From the NCBI GenBank assembly GCA_002529645.1, contig NAEP01000027.1, forward strand, positions 1 to 49,726: a DNA stretch of 49,726 nt. The letters are read 5' to 3'. Made by a program: the position numbers and the translations under genes. Source of the DNA: Candidatus Lumbricidiphila eiseniae (GTDB lineage Bacteria > Actinomycetota > Actinomycetes > Actinomycetales > Microbacteriaceae). Shown piece by piece: positions 1-8,166 of this stretch (its first letter is position 1; every line of letters begins with the position of its first letter). A model generated the notes under the pieces. The model was not told the origin of the DNA. It ran no database searches and was given only the letters and a program-made list of their open reading frames with translations.

Positions 1-384
1 CGGGTTCAGGATGTGTTGTCTGCTCCGGCAGGGCCTGGGTTGACTGTTACTTGCCCAACGCAGTCGCTGGCTCCGGAGGGCACGTTGACATGCACGGCTG
101 GTCAGTATGTGGTGACGCAGGCTGATATCAAGCACGGCAGCATCACGAGCACCACAACGGTATCGGGCCAGGCATCAACCCCGGCCGACGGCGTCGTACC
201 ATCACGCACCGTAACAGAATCACCGTCCAGCGGAACTGTCAAGGTTGTCGCAGCGAAGACGAAGAATGGGCTAGCACAAGCCGGGATCGACCCGCTTGTC
301 CCGTTCGGTGGCGCCGGGGTGCTGGTGCTTCTCGGTGGCATGGTTCTGCTCATCGCACGTCGCCGCCAGGCTGCGAACGGCTGA
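1..384 (+). CDS. C-terminal part of a DUF7507/DUF11-like surface repeat protein (5' end outside window)
   Basis: The frame is open from the first base, so the gene starts upstream of the window and only about 127 residues are visible. The first part resembles one Ig-like repeat of the DUF7507/DUF11 class found in long actinobacterial surface proteins: a Cys-containing strand (TVTCP), a second Cys (TLTCTA), then a 'YVVTQADI..GSITSTTTVSG' type pattern. The end is a single hydrophobic segment (VLVLLGGMVLLIA) followed by RRRQ, a typical membrane anchor with a positive tail. Before it stands LAQAG, which looks like the sortase E motif LAxTG with Thr replaced by Ala, so covalent wall attachment is doubtful. 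A strong terminator follows. Exact role is unknown; probably a cell-surface adhesin or matrix protein. Confidence 0.75.
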   Translation, partial: RVQDVLSAPAGPGLTVTCPTQSLAPEGTLTCTAGQYVVTQADIKHGSITSTTTVSGQASTPADGVVPSRTVTESPSSGTVKVVAAKTKNGLAQAGIDPLVPFGGAGVLVLLGGMVLLIARRRQAANG

Positions 385-411
385 GTCCATAGGAAATTAG
401 GAAACCACTCA

Positions 412-460
412 AACTCGGTGTGGCGCTACCTTCGGGTAGCGCCACACCGAGTTCTTTTTT
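412..460 (+). terminator. Rho-independent terminator with UUCG tetraloop
   Basis: A 19-bp perfect stem (412-430 with 435-453) closes on the tetraloop TTCG and is followed by CTTTTTT. It ends transcription of the surface-protein gene just before pepA. Confidence 0.93.
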
Positions 461-488
461 GAGGGGAATAGGAGATGGAACGCAGCAC

Positions 489-1931
489 ATGGATAAACCG
501 ATCCGAGTAACCATCGTCGGTGTCTGGCAAGAGAGCTTGGATAGTTTCCCGTCTGATGCCTGGTTCGTCGACGGGTTTGGAGCGCGGATTGGAGAAACAC
601 GCGTCGAGGCCGGTACAGACGGTTCGATTCTGTACGTAGGACTCGGATCCGCAATGGAACCGTCGCTCGGCGCAATTCGTCGAGCGGGAATGGCAGCAGG
701 ACGGAAACTGGTCGAGTCGTTACCCCGCGTGATCAGGGCGGATTCACTCGTGAAACCAGTCGTGGCAACTAGCTCGTTTCACACCGAGCAATTGCCGACA
801 CCAACTGTGCTATCGGCTGTAGCCGAGGGACTTAGCTATGGTGGATACCGATTCCGACTACTTCCAGACCTGGAACAGTCCTCACTGACACCGACGTACA
901 CCGTGGATGATCGAGTGACAGGTCATGACCTAACCGCATGGAATACTGGACTGCTCGTTGGTTCTGCGGTAAACACTGCGCGGAGCCTGGTGAACATGCC
1001 GCCGTCGTTGCTCACCCCGGAAGCTTTTGCTCAGCGAATGATCAGTCTCGTGACAGGCTCCGCCATACAGGTTCGTGTCCGCGATGAGGATGAGCTTACT
1101 GCAGAAGGATTCGGAGGAATTCTCGCCGTAGGGAGGGGAAGTCACTACGCTCCAAAACTGCTTGAACTTCGGTATGGGAACGGGAACCCGGACCTCGCTA
1201 TGGTGGGCAAAGGAGTCACTTTTGACTCTGGTGGCCTTTCCCTTAAGCAGCCGGATGCGCTCATGACCATGAAAAGTGACATGAGCGGGGCAGCCGCGGT
1301 CTGTGCGGCGTTCAGTATCCTCCCGACTGTTGCCCCCGACCGGTCGTTTGTGGGAATTATCCCGCTCGTCGAAAATATGCCCGGTGCAAGGGCCATCCGA
1401 CCGGGAGATGTCGTTGAACTGCGTTCCGGACACACCATTGAGATCCTCAATACCGATTTTGAAGGACGTGTGATCCTTGCGGACGCGCTTACTCGTGCCG
1501 CCGAGTTCTTCCCCCGGGCCATCCTAGACATGGCCTCACTGACCTACGCTGCAACGCACGCACTCGGTGATAATCTGGCGGCTCTTGTGACCAACGATGA
1601 CGCCTTCAGCAGCCTCATTGAAGCGGCGGCGGCGGCTTCAGGTGATGGTGTGTGGCGAATGCCGCTTCAGCCTGACCTAGCTTTTCAGATTGCGTCGGAT
1701 ATCGCTGACTTTTCGAACTTCCCGGGCTCGAGGTCCGCGCGCGTGTCGAGCGCAGCGCTCCTGCTCAGCCAATTTGTCCCGGCTGGTACGCAGTGGGGGC
1801 ATGTGGATATGTGCGGCCCCAGTTGGCGTGATCATGTCTCAAGATGGGGCACCAGCGGTGGTACCGGGTATGGTGTGCGACTAATCATCGAGCTTGCTCA
1901 ACGACTTGGGCAACCACCTGCTGTTCCCTGA
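489..1931 (+). CDS. pepA: Leucyl aminopeptidase, M17 family
   Basis: 480 aa, the usual size for the family. It removes N-terminal residues from peptides in the cytoplasm using two metal ions. The C-terminal catalytic domain (from about residue 180) is complete: the metal-binding Lys/Asp stretch GKGVTFDSGGLSLK, the second Asp in MKSDMSGAA, and the NTDFEGR signature (family consensus NTDAEGR) that carries metal ligands and the catalytic Arg. The N-terminal half is the divergent M17 N-domain. I place the start at ATG 489, with GGAG at 471-474; the frame is open to 420 but that part overlaps the upstream terminator. Monocistronic; the convergent GAF gene ends 65 bp downstream, and I see no strong terminator between them. 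Confidence 0.95.
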   Translation: MDKPIRVTIVGVWQESLDSFPSDAWFVDGFGARIGETRVEAGTDGSILYVGLGSAMEPSLGAIRRAGMAAGRKLVESLPRVIRADSLVKPVVATSSFHTEQLPTPTVLSAVAEGLSYGGYRFRLLPDLEQSSLTPTYTVDDRVTGHDLTAWNTGLLVGSAVNTARSLVNMPPSLLTPEAFAQRMISLVTGSAIQVRVRDEDELTAEGFGGILAVGRGSHYAPKLLELRYGNGNPDLAMVGKGVTFDSGGLSLKQPDALMTMKSDMSGAAAVCAAFSILPTVAPDRSFVGIIPLVENMPGARAIRPGDVVELRSGHTIEILNTDFEGRVILADALTRAAEFFPRAILDMASLTYAATHALGDNLAALVTNDDAFSSLIEAAAAASGDGVWRMPLQPDLAFQIASDIADFSNFPGSRSARVSSAALLLSQFVPAGTQWGHVDMCGPSWRDHVSRWGTSGGTGYGVRLIIELAQRLGQPPAVP

Positions 1932-1996
1932 CATCCGCATCAATCCCGGTGGAGACAGGTGTCTGAGGTGAGGCCACCCCGGCCTGAGGTACGAGG

Positions 1997-2458
1997 TTAA
2001 CCGGCCTGCCGCCACGCCCGTTCAATAGCGCTTGTTGCGGCTTCCGTAATCTCCAGGGCAACGGGAAGGTCAGCTTCGGTCAACGCGTACTGTGCACCGA
2101 GAAAATTGATGGTACCGATGGTTTTACCCTCGACCACGACCGGGGTGTTGATGATGGAATCACAGCCCAGCGACTCGATGGTTGCCCAGTCGAAGAAGAA
2201 TTCACGCACGGCAGCCCGGTCAGAGCCGACATAACCGCGTTGTCCCACAACGACCTGTTCGTTCCAGATCGGCGACGACTGCGACGGGTCAAGCTTCTTA
2301 CGGCCGCCAACCGGATAGATCTCGGGATGGGTCGAATAGACCCGTTCTACCTCGGTGTCGCCGGGTAGATGAACGGTGACCGTAAAGAGAATGAGGGGAA
2401 GTCGGCGGAGGGCATCGTCCGATGCGTCGGCAAGGGTGGCATAGGGGATGGTGGTCAC
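1997..2458 (-). CDS. GAF-domain protein
   Basis: 153 aa from GTG 2458, which has GGAG 5 bases upstream (2463-2466). The whole protein is a small GAF-like domain: a helix (DASDDALRRLP), a central sheet with 'RVYSTHPEIYPVGGRK', 'DSIINTPVVVEGKTIGTINFLG' (the usual GAF strand-turn-strand) and a C-terminal helix (EADLPVALEITEAATSAIERAW). Such stand-alone GAF proteins bind small ligands; the ligand is unknown. The frame is open up to 2710, but that part is the translated repeat array 2560-2710 and is unlikely to be coding. It lies downstream of the LysR gene on the same strand, so the two may be co-transcribed. Confidence 0.85.
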   Translation of the reverse strand: MTTIPYATLADASDDALRRLPLILFTVTVHLPGDTEVERVYSTHPEIYPVGGRKKLDPSQSSPIWNEQVVVGQRGYVGSDRAAVREFFFDWATIESLGCDSIINTPVVVEGKTIGTINFLGAQYALTEADLPVALEITEAATSAIERAWRQAG

Positions 2459-2559
2459 GGTTTCTCCAGGTGGGCCAGCGGCATCGGCAGTGGGTGAGGG
2501 TGAGGAGGAGGCAGGGCAGTTTGACGGGAGGCTGAATCGGTATGAGGAAAGCATAGGGC

Positions 2560-2710
2560 CATGGTGCCCGCCGTGTGAAGGATGCGCGTGGGCAGCAGAC
2601 GAGGCAGGAGGGTTCACATTGCATGGTGCCCGCCGTGTGAGGGATGCGCCCCGACGGCATGTTAGCGAAGAGGTACCGTTCTCATGGTGCCCGCCGTGTG
2701 AGAGATGCAC
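2560..2710. repeat. CRISPR-like locus A: three 28-bp repeats, spacers 34 and 33 bp
   Basis: Copies at 2560-2587, 2622-2649 and 2683-2710 share the core CATGGTGCCCGCCGTGTGA followed by RRGATGC. The third copy diverges most at its 3' end, as terminal CRISPR repeats do. The two spacers (2588-2621, 2650-2682) are unrelated to each other. It lies between the LysR and GAF genes, 102 bp upstream of the GAF start codon. No cas genes are nearby. Confidence 0.85.
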
Positions 2711-2723
2711 AGGGCAGAGTACA

Positions 2724-3635
2724 TCACGGCATGCCTTGCACGGGATGGATGCCCCGAGCAGCGCGGGTCAGGGCATCCCGACAGGCGACGACAGCCGGTC
2801 GGGATGCCGCAGCACGCCGGGCGGAGGTGAACACCTCGCGCTCCGGCTTCTCTGGAAGAGGGAACAGCGTCACGGTCGGAGCGTCACCGGCCCACACGAG
2901 ATCGGGCAGCAGTCCAACGGCCAGACCCGAGCGGACGAGTCGGATATGAGCCATGAGGTCGGCGGTCTCATAACGGACATCCGGTTCAAACCCGGCGGCA
3001 CGGCAGAGTTGCTCTGCCCACTGGCGGGATGCGGTGCCCACGGGTTCCATCACCCACGCTCGGTCGGCGTGCGCGGACAGCGGGCGGGCTTCGGCCGGGG
3101 CATCCGGTGCGAGAGCGAGCCGAATGTGATCGGTGATGAGAACCACTCGATCAAGGTCGGCGCGATGCGCCCGGGTGTGACCGGGGTACTGTTCCGCAAC
3201 GACGAGATCGTAGTCACGGGCCGACACCTCAAACAATCCGGCATCAGGCTCGCGCTCGGTAACCTCGACCCGAAGATCGGGATGCTCCGCCCGCAGTATT
3301 CCGAGTGCCTGCGGAATGATGGCGTGGGCGGCCGACTGGAACACGGCGATGCCGACGGTTCCGTTGACCGTGGTGAGGGTCTGGGCCACGGCGGCCTCTG
3401 CCTCTTCGAGCCGGTCGAGGATGGTACGACCGTGATGTACGAGCGCATCGCCCTGGGGAGTGAGTTGGACCCGCCGCCCTGCCGCCTCGAGCAGCGGAAC
3501 ACCGACCTCGCGTTCGAGTTGGCTCAATTGCTGCGAGACGGCGGAGGGACTGTAGGCGAGGGCCTGTGCAACGGCAGCGAGGGTGCCACGCTGCTTGAGT
3601 TCCACGAGAAGACGCAGTCGGCGGGCGTCGAACAT
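2724..3635 (-). CDS. LysR-family transcriptional regulator
   Basis: 303 aa from ATG 3635, with GGAG 6-9 bases upstream on the coding strand. Residues 1-60 form the winged helix-turn-helix (FDARRLRLLVELKQRGTLAAVAQAL, then SPSAVSQQLSQLEREVG). The rest is the two-lobed substrate-binding domain (begins GTVGIAVFQSAAHAIIPQAL). The gene is divergent from putA, and LysR proteins often control the divergent neighbour, so regulation of proline catabolism is a reasonable inference, but the inducer cannot be read from sequence. The frame remains open to 3914 through CRISPR-like locus B; that part is not coding-like. Its own RBS lies inside the most degenerate copy of locus B. Confidence 0.92.
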   Translation of the reverse strand: MFDARRLRLLVELKQRGTLAAVAQALAYSPSAVSQQLSQLEREVGVPLLEAAGRRVQLTPQGDALVHHGRTILDRLEEAEAAVAQTLTTVNGTVGIAVFQSAAHAIIPQALGILRAEHPDLRVEVTEREPDAGLFEVSARDYDLVVAEQYPGHTRAHRADLDRVVLITDHIRLALAPDAPAEARPLSAHADRAWVMEPVGTASRQWAEQLCRAAGFEPDVRYETADLMAHIRLVRSGLAVGLLPDLVWAGDAPTVTLFPLPEKPEREVFTSARRAAASRPAVVACRDALTRAARGIHPVQGMP

Positions 3636-3636
3636 A

Positions 3637-3851
3637 TGATTCTCCGGGGATAAGAGGGGGATGAGGAATGTGTCGAGAACGGTGGGCAGGTGGGTCAGTG
3701 ATTCTTTGGGTGCGAGTTGATCAGGCTGACCCCTCTGATCACGGCCCGCCGGGTGGGTCAGTGATTCTTTGGGTGCGGGAGGGGGAGAGGTCAGGATAAG
3801 CGGCGGAACAACGGCGATTCCATGATTCTTTGGGTGCGGGAGGGGGAGAGG
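3637..3851. repeat. CRISPR-like locus B: three clear and one degenerate repeat, period 61-63 bp
   Basis: Core TGATTCTTTGGGTGCG recurs at 3699, 3762 and 3823. Copies 3762-3790 and 3823-3851 are identical over 29 bp with a 32-bp spacer (3791-3822). Copies 1 and 2 share 26 bp (3689-3714 with 3752-3777). A weaker version (TGATTCTCCGGGG...GAGGGGGA) at 3637-3668 is 62 bp before copy 1 and contains the LysR ribosome-binding site. The spacer 3715-3751 holds an inverted repeat TGATCAG...CTGATCA. Confidence 0.82.
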
Positions 3852-3936
3852 GACACGGAACAGAGGTGTGGTAACGGTGGCGGAGTTTGGTGCACGCGTC
3901 AGCCAGGCATCCATATAGTAAGTAAATATACATGGT

Positions 3937-3948
3937 ATTCGTAAGAAT
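3937..3948. promoter_or_regulatory. Candidate LysR-type operator upstream of putA
   Basis: ATTC-GTAA-GAAT is a perfect interrupted dyad of the T-N11-A type bound by LysR regulators. It sits in AT-rich DNA between the LysR gene and putA. If it is the operator, putA cannot start at the ATG 3932 that precedes it. Confidence 0.4.
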
Positions 3949-4039
3949 CATTCGCTTTACTGAACGATTGGGAAGGGTCACACTGGTCTCAGCGCGCACA
4001 CAACACCCACGTCGTGGGCCGACCGATCTGAGAGCCGCC

Positions 4040-7000
4040 GTGACCAGTAGCCAACCTCCCGCAAACACCGTTCGTTCGCTGACCACCGACGTTCACGGTG
4101 CCGACGTTCACGGTGCCGACGTTCACGGCACCGAGGGTCACGGTGCCGACGTTCACGGCACCGAGGGTCACGGTGCCGACGTTCACGGCACCGAGGGTCA
4201 CGGTGCCGACGCCACCGGAGTGCTCGGAGATATGCCATCCACCGATGCTGTCATCGCGCAGGTTCGCCAGTGGATTTCTGAGGCCTCTGCCCGCCCACTC
4301 CCGAAAGCAGCACGAATGCTCAACGGGGTCCTAAAAGACCGACACGGCCGTGCCTTCACCGTTGGTTTTGTTGACGGAGTGGTCCGTCCCGAATCCGTCA
4401 CCGTGGCCGCCCACAATCTTCGGGAGGTTGCCAAGATTATCCCGGCTTTTCTACCGTGGTACCTCCGAGTTGGCGTGCGCGTGGGTAGTGCCGTGTCACA
4501 CACTGTGCCGTGGATTGGTATTCCCGTTGCTCGCCGCGTGTTTCGAGGAATGGTCGGCGACCTCGTTCTCGACGCTAGCCCGGCGAAGCTGGGACCGAGA
4601 CTCGCCCGCCTGCGCGACCCGCGGGACCGTCTTAACATCAACCTGCTCGGTGAGGCCGTGCTTGGCGAGCAAGAAGCACAGCGCCGATACAACGGGGCGT
4701 GCGACCTGCTCCGGCGTGACGATGTTGACTATGTTTCGCTCAAGGTATCCAGCGTTGTGAGTCACCTCTCAATGTGGGCGTTCGACGAGGCCGTGGAGCA
4801 GCTGGTCACCAGGCTCACCCCGCTTTACGAGATCGCGGCGAGAAACGCGGGCGAGCGCCATCCCTCTTTTATCAACCTTGACATGGAGGAGTATCGGGAT
4901 CTTGACCTCACGATCGAGGTGTTTACCCGTATTCTTGATCAACCGCAGTTTGAGCAGCTGGAAGCGGGGATCGTGCTGCAGGCATACCTGCCCGACGCGC
5001 TGGGAGCAATGCAACGACTCAACGGCTGGGCGACGGCCCGGCGCGCGGCGGGTGGAGCGCCCGTGAAGGTGCGCCTCGTCAAGGGCGCAAACATTCCGAT
5101 GGAACGCGTGGAGTCCGCGCTGCGCGGCTGGCCGCTTGCGACCTACACCAGTAAAGCCGACACCGATGCCAACTACAAGCGCGTGCTGCACTGGGCACTC
5201 ACCCCCGAACGCACCGACGCCGTGCGGCTGGGTATTGCCGGGCACAACCTCTTCGACATTGCTCACGCCTACCTTACCGCGCAACAGCGCGGCGTGCTGG
5301 AGCGGGTTGAGTTCGAGATGCTGCAGGGGATGAGTCCGAATGTCGCCGCCGCTGTCCGGAACACGGTCGGGCATCTTCTGCTCTACACACCCGTCGTTAA
5401 CCCGGCTGAGTTTGACGTCGCCATCGCGTACCTCATTCGCCGAATCGATGAACTCGCAAGCCCTGATAACTTTATGTCGGCTGCAGCCGATCTAGCCGAC
5501 GACGACACCGTGTTTGAGCGCGAACGTGATCGCTACCTCGCCGCGCTTAAGATCCTGCAGGTCGGCGAGGAACCGGTGCCGAACCGGACACAAAACCGGA
5601 CAGCGGAGGCAGCAGAGGCAACGGTATCGAGGGGGATGGCGCGTGGCTCTGGTTCGAGCACCGGTTCCCCCGCCGGCGCAGAATGTGGAGTGGATGGCGG
5701 AGCCCGGGGCATCCCGAACACTGACCGTGACCGGCGACTGCCCAGTGGCATCACGCCGGGCTTTCAGAATGAACCGGACACTGACACCGCTCGCGCTGCA
5801 AACCGCGAGTGGGGGCGGGCAATTATCGAACGTTCCGCTGGGTCTCGGTTGGGCGTTGCGACGACCTCGGCCTCGACCATAGCTGACAGAGCGTCCCTCG
5901 ATCAACTGCTCGGTGCTGTCAGGACACACGCGCACGCGTGGGCGGCACGTCCGGTCAGCGAACGAGCAGAGATTCTTCACCGCGCGGGTGACATGCTTGC
6001 GACACACAGGGGCGCGCTCATTGAGGTGATGGCCGCCGAAGCGGGCAAGACGATTGCCGAGGCCGATGCTGAGGTCAGCGAGGCTATTGATTTTGCGCAC
6101 TATTACGCCGAGCGTGCTCGGGAGCTCACCCAGGTCGCCGGGGCACGGTTTGTGCCCGCTTGTCTGACCGTCGTTATTCCACCGTGGAACTTTCCCGTTG
6201 CGATTCCGGCGGGTGGAGTGCTCGCAGCACTCGCTGCCGGGTCGGGGGTTGTCATCAAGCCCGCCTCTCTCGCGCAACGGTGCAGTGCCGTTATGGTGGA
6301 GGCGTTGTGGGCGGCGGGTGTTCCGCGCGAGGTGCTTGCGTTTGTGACCCTTGCCGACCGGTCGCTCGGTGAAACTCTGGTTGCTGACGAACGGGTAGAC
6401 CGGGTTATCTTGACCGGCTCGTATGAAACTGCGGAACTATTCCGTTCGTTCCGGCGGGATCTGCCGCTGCTCGCCGAAACGAGTGGGAAGAACGCCATCA
6501 TTGTGACCCCCTCCGCAGACCTGGAGATCGCGGCAGCCGATGTCGTGAAGAGCGCGTTCGGGCACGCGGGGCAGAAGTGCTCAGCGGCATCCCTTCTCAT
6601 TCTTGTTGGCCCGCTCGCGACATCAGAGCGACTCCACCGACAGATTGTGGATGCTGCAACCTCTCTGCACGTTGGATACCCCACGGATCTGCTCACCGAG
6701 ATGGGGCCGCTTATCGAACCGGCCCGGGGCAAGCTGTTGCGCGCCCTCACTCACCTGGAACCCGGTGAACAGTGGCTGCTACAGCCGCGGCAACTCGATG
6801 ACAGCGGTCGACTCTGGTCGCCGGGAATCAAGACCGGTGTTGCGGTCGGCTCGTACTCGCACCTCACCGAGTTTTTTGGGCCGGTGCTCAGTATCATGCA
6901 CGCGGCAACGTTCGATGAGGCAATCATGATGCAAAACGCTGTTGCGTACGGGCTTACAGCGGGGTTGCACACCCTCGATCCGCAGGAGTTGCAGATGTGG

Positions 7001-7792
7001 CTGGATCGGGTTGAGGCGGGAAACCTCTATGTCAACCGGGGTATCACAGGAGCCATTGTGCAACGACAGCCGTTCGGTGGTTGGAAGCGCTCGGGCGTGG
7101 GGGCAGGTGCTAAGGCGGGTGGACCGAACTACCTGTGTGCCCTCGGTGAGTGGGAGGCCGCGGCGCTAGAGAACCCGCCGGATGCATCGTCGGATGTCTC
7201 GCTGGAGCCTCGCGTTCGTGCCCTCGTCGAGGCATCAGTGGGGAGTCTGAGTTCAGACCAGGTCCGGTTGCTGTGGCAGTCGGTCCGGTCTGACGAACAG
7301 GCGTGGAGGGATGAGTTCTCACAGAGCCGGGATGCTTCTGCGCTCGGGTTTGAGCGCAATTTACTGCGTTACCGACCGGCGCCAACCCTCGTGCGTGTGG
7401 CTGCAGATGCGTCTATCGCGGATGCGGTGCGTGTCATTGCCGCGGGTGTGCGTGCCGGATCGCTGAGGAGGGTATCGCTGGATACGCCGTTGCCCGATGC
7501 CGTCGTGCGTGTGCTGAGCTCCGGCGGTGTTGATCTGGGGGTAGAGCCTGACCCGGAGTGGTTATTGACGCTCTCTCGCACCGGACTTGACGTAGAGCGG
7601 GTGAGGTTGGTGGGTGGTAGTGCTCGTGATCTCGCCGGTGCACTGAATGGATCGGTGGATATTGCGGTGTGGTCGCACCCGGTCACGCACGCGGGCCGGG
7701 TCGAGCTCCTGCCGTTCCTGCGCGAACAGTCGGTGTCGTTGACAAACCATCGATTCGGGATCCGAACCGAGTGGGCAGACGGTATTGTGTGA
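4040..7792 (+). CDS. putA: Bifunctional proline dehydrogenase / L-glutamate gamma-semialdehyde dehydrogenase
   Basis: Oxidises proline to pyrroline-5-carboxylate (FAD domain) and then to glutamate (NAD domain). The PRODH barrel is visible at about residues 190-500 (YVSLKVSSVVSH, VLQAYLPDALGA, VRLVKGAN). The aldehyde dehydrogenase domain, about 640-1060, has PPWNFP, the general-base Glu in LAETSGKNA and the catalytic Cys in GQKCSAAS (about residue 846). A poorly conserved C-terminal segment of about 180 residues follows. Start is uncertain: ATG 3932 would include an operator-like dyad; GTG 4040 has GAGAG 5 bases upstream; ATG 4232 would exclude a His/Gly-rich tandem repeat (4089-4213). A low-complexity linker joins the two domains (bases about 5580-5820). 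Divergent from a LysR gene that may control it. Confidence 0.95.
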   Translation: MTSSQPPANTVRSLTTDVHGADVHGADVHGTEGHGADVHGTEGHGADVHGTEGHGADATGVLGDMPSTDAVIAQVRQWISEASARPLPKAARMLNGVLKDRHGRAFTVGFVDGVVRPESVTVAAHNLREVAKIIPAFLPWYLRVGVRVGSAVSHTVPWIGIPVARRVFRGMVGDLVLDASPAKLGPRLARLRDPRDRLNINLLGEAVLGEQEAQRRYNGACDLLRRDDVDYVSLKVSSVVSHLSMWAFDEAVEQLVTRLTPLYEIAARNAGERHPSFINLDMEEYRDLDLTIEVFTRILDQPQFEQLEAGIVLQAYLPDALGAMQRLNGWATARRAAGGAPVKVRLVKGANIPMERVESALRGWPLATYTSKADTDANYKRVLHWALTPERTDAVRLGIAGHNLFDIAHAYLTAQQRGVLERVEFEMLQGMSPNVAAAVRNTVGHLLLYTPVVNPAEFDVAIAYLIRRIDELASPDNFMSAAADLADDDTVFERERDRYLAALKILQVGEEPVPNRTQNRTAEAAEATVSRGMARGSGSSTGSPAGAECGVDGGARGIPNTDRDRRLPSGITPGFQNEPDTDTARAANREWGRAIIERSAGSRLGVATTSASTIADRASLDQLLGAVRTHAHAWAARPVSERAEILHRAGDMLATHRGALIEVMAAEAGKTIAEADAEVSEAIDFAHYYAERARELTQVAGARFVPACLTVVIPPWNFPVAIPAGGVLAALAAGSGVVIKPASLAQRCSAVMVEALWAAGVPREVLAFVTLADRSLGETLVADERVDRVILTGSYETAELFRSFRRDLPLLAETSGKNAIIVTPSADLEIAAADVVKSAFGHAGQKCSAASLLILVGPLATSERLHRQIVDAATSLHVGYPTDLLTEMGPLIEPARGKLLRALTHLEPGEQWLLQPRQLDDSGRLWSPGIKTGVAVGSYSHLTEFFGPVLSIMHAATFDEAIMMQNAVAYGLTAGLHTLDPQELQMWLDRVEAGNLYVNRGITGAIVQRQPFGGWKRSGVGAGAKAGGPNYLCALGEWEAAALENPPDASSDVSLEPRVRALVEASVGSLSSDQVRLLWQSVRSDEQAWRDEFSQSRDASALGFERNLLRYRPAPTLVRVAADASIADAVRVIAAGVRAGSLRRVSLDTPLPDAVVRVLSSGGVDLGVEPDPEWLLTLSRTGLDVERVRLVGGSARDLAGALNGSVDIAVWSHPVTHAGRVELLPFLREQSVSLTNHRFGIRTEWADGIV
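4089..4213 (+). repeat. 30-bp in-frame tandem repeat at the putA 5' end
   Basis: The unit GGTCACGGTGCCGACGTTCA plus CGGCACCGAG occurs three times, preceded by shorter 15-bp half units. It encodes a decapeptide of the pattern GHGADVHGTE, giving a His-rich N-terminal tail. All units keep the reading frame. Confidence 0.85.
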
Positions 7793-8043
7793 ACTGCACG
7801 GGCGATCTGAGAACCGGGAGTGATCTCGGAGTGCTGACCGAGTGTGGATCCGGGGTGCCCCGGCAGCGTCGGCTCGTCCTGCTTGCCCCGTTTGCGCCCG
7901 CTTGCCCTGTCAAGAGGTCGCGATGTGTCGCGAGATTATCGACCGGAGCAACAATTTGTGACTTTCCGATGAATGCGTGGGCTTGTCGATTCCGCTGACA
8001 ACGGCTCGGAAATGTTCAGTCGTCACGAATTTGTCCTCCAGTA
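7793..8043. other. Intergenic stretch after putA
   Basis: No gene, RNA or clear terminator was recognised here. Short open frames continue through it, but without coding-like sequence or RBS. Confidence 0.5.
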
Positions 8044-8072
8044 TTGACTGGGAGAAAAGGTACGTGTAGCCT
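8044..8072 (+). promoter_or_regulatory. Sigma-70-type promoter of the secreted-protein gene
   Basis: TTGACT (8044-8049), a 17-bp spacer and TAGCCT (8067-8072). Predicted start of transcription is near 8079, so the 5' untranslated region consists mostly of the 14-bp tandem repeats. Confidence 0.72.
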
Positions 8073-8081
8073 ACACATTAG

Positions 8082-8150
8082 CCCCAACTTGGAACCCCAA
8101 CTTGGAGCCCGTTCCTTGGAGCCCGTTCCTTGGAGCCCGTTCTTTACCCG
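8082..8150 (+). repeat. 14-bp tandem repeats in the 5' UTR
   Basis: About four and a half units of the type GTTCCTTGGAGCCC, the first two degenerate (CCCAACTTGGAACC, CCAACTTGGAGCCC). They lie between the promoter and the RBS of the gene at 8167. Repeat-number change would alter the length of the untranslated leader. Confidence 0.85.
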
Positions 8151-8166
8151 TACTTAAGGAAATTCA

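Noticed and set aside
2448-3653. 401-residue open frame on the plus strand across the LysR gene
   Set aside because: It is antisense to a clear LysR protein, has no family motif, and reflects GC-rich codon structure.
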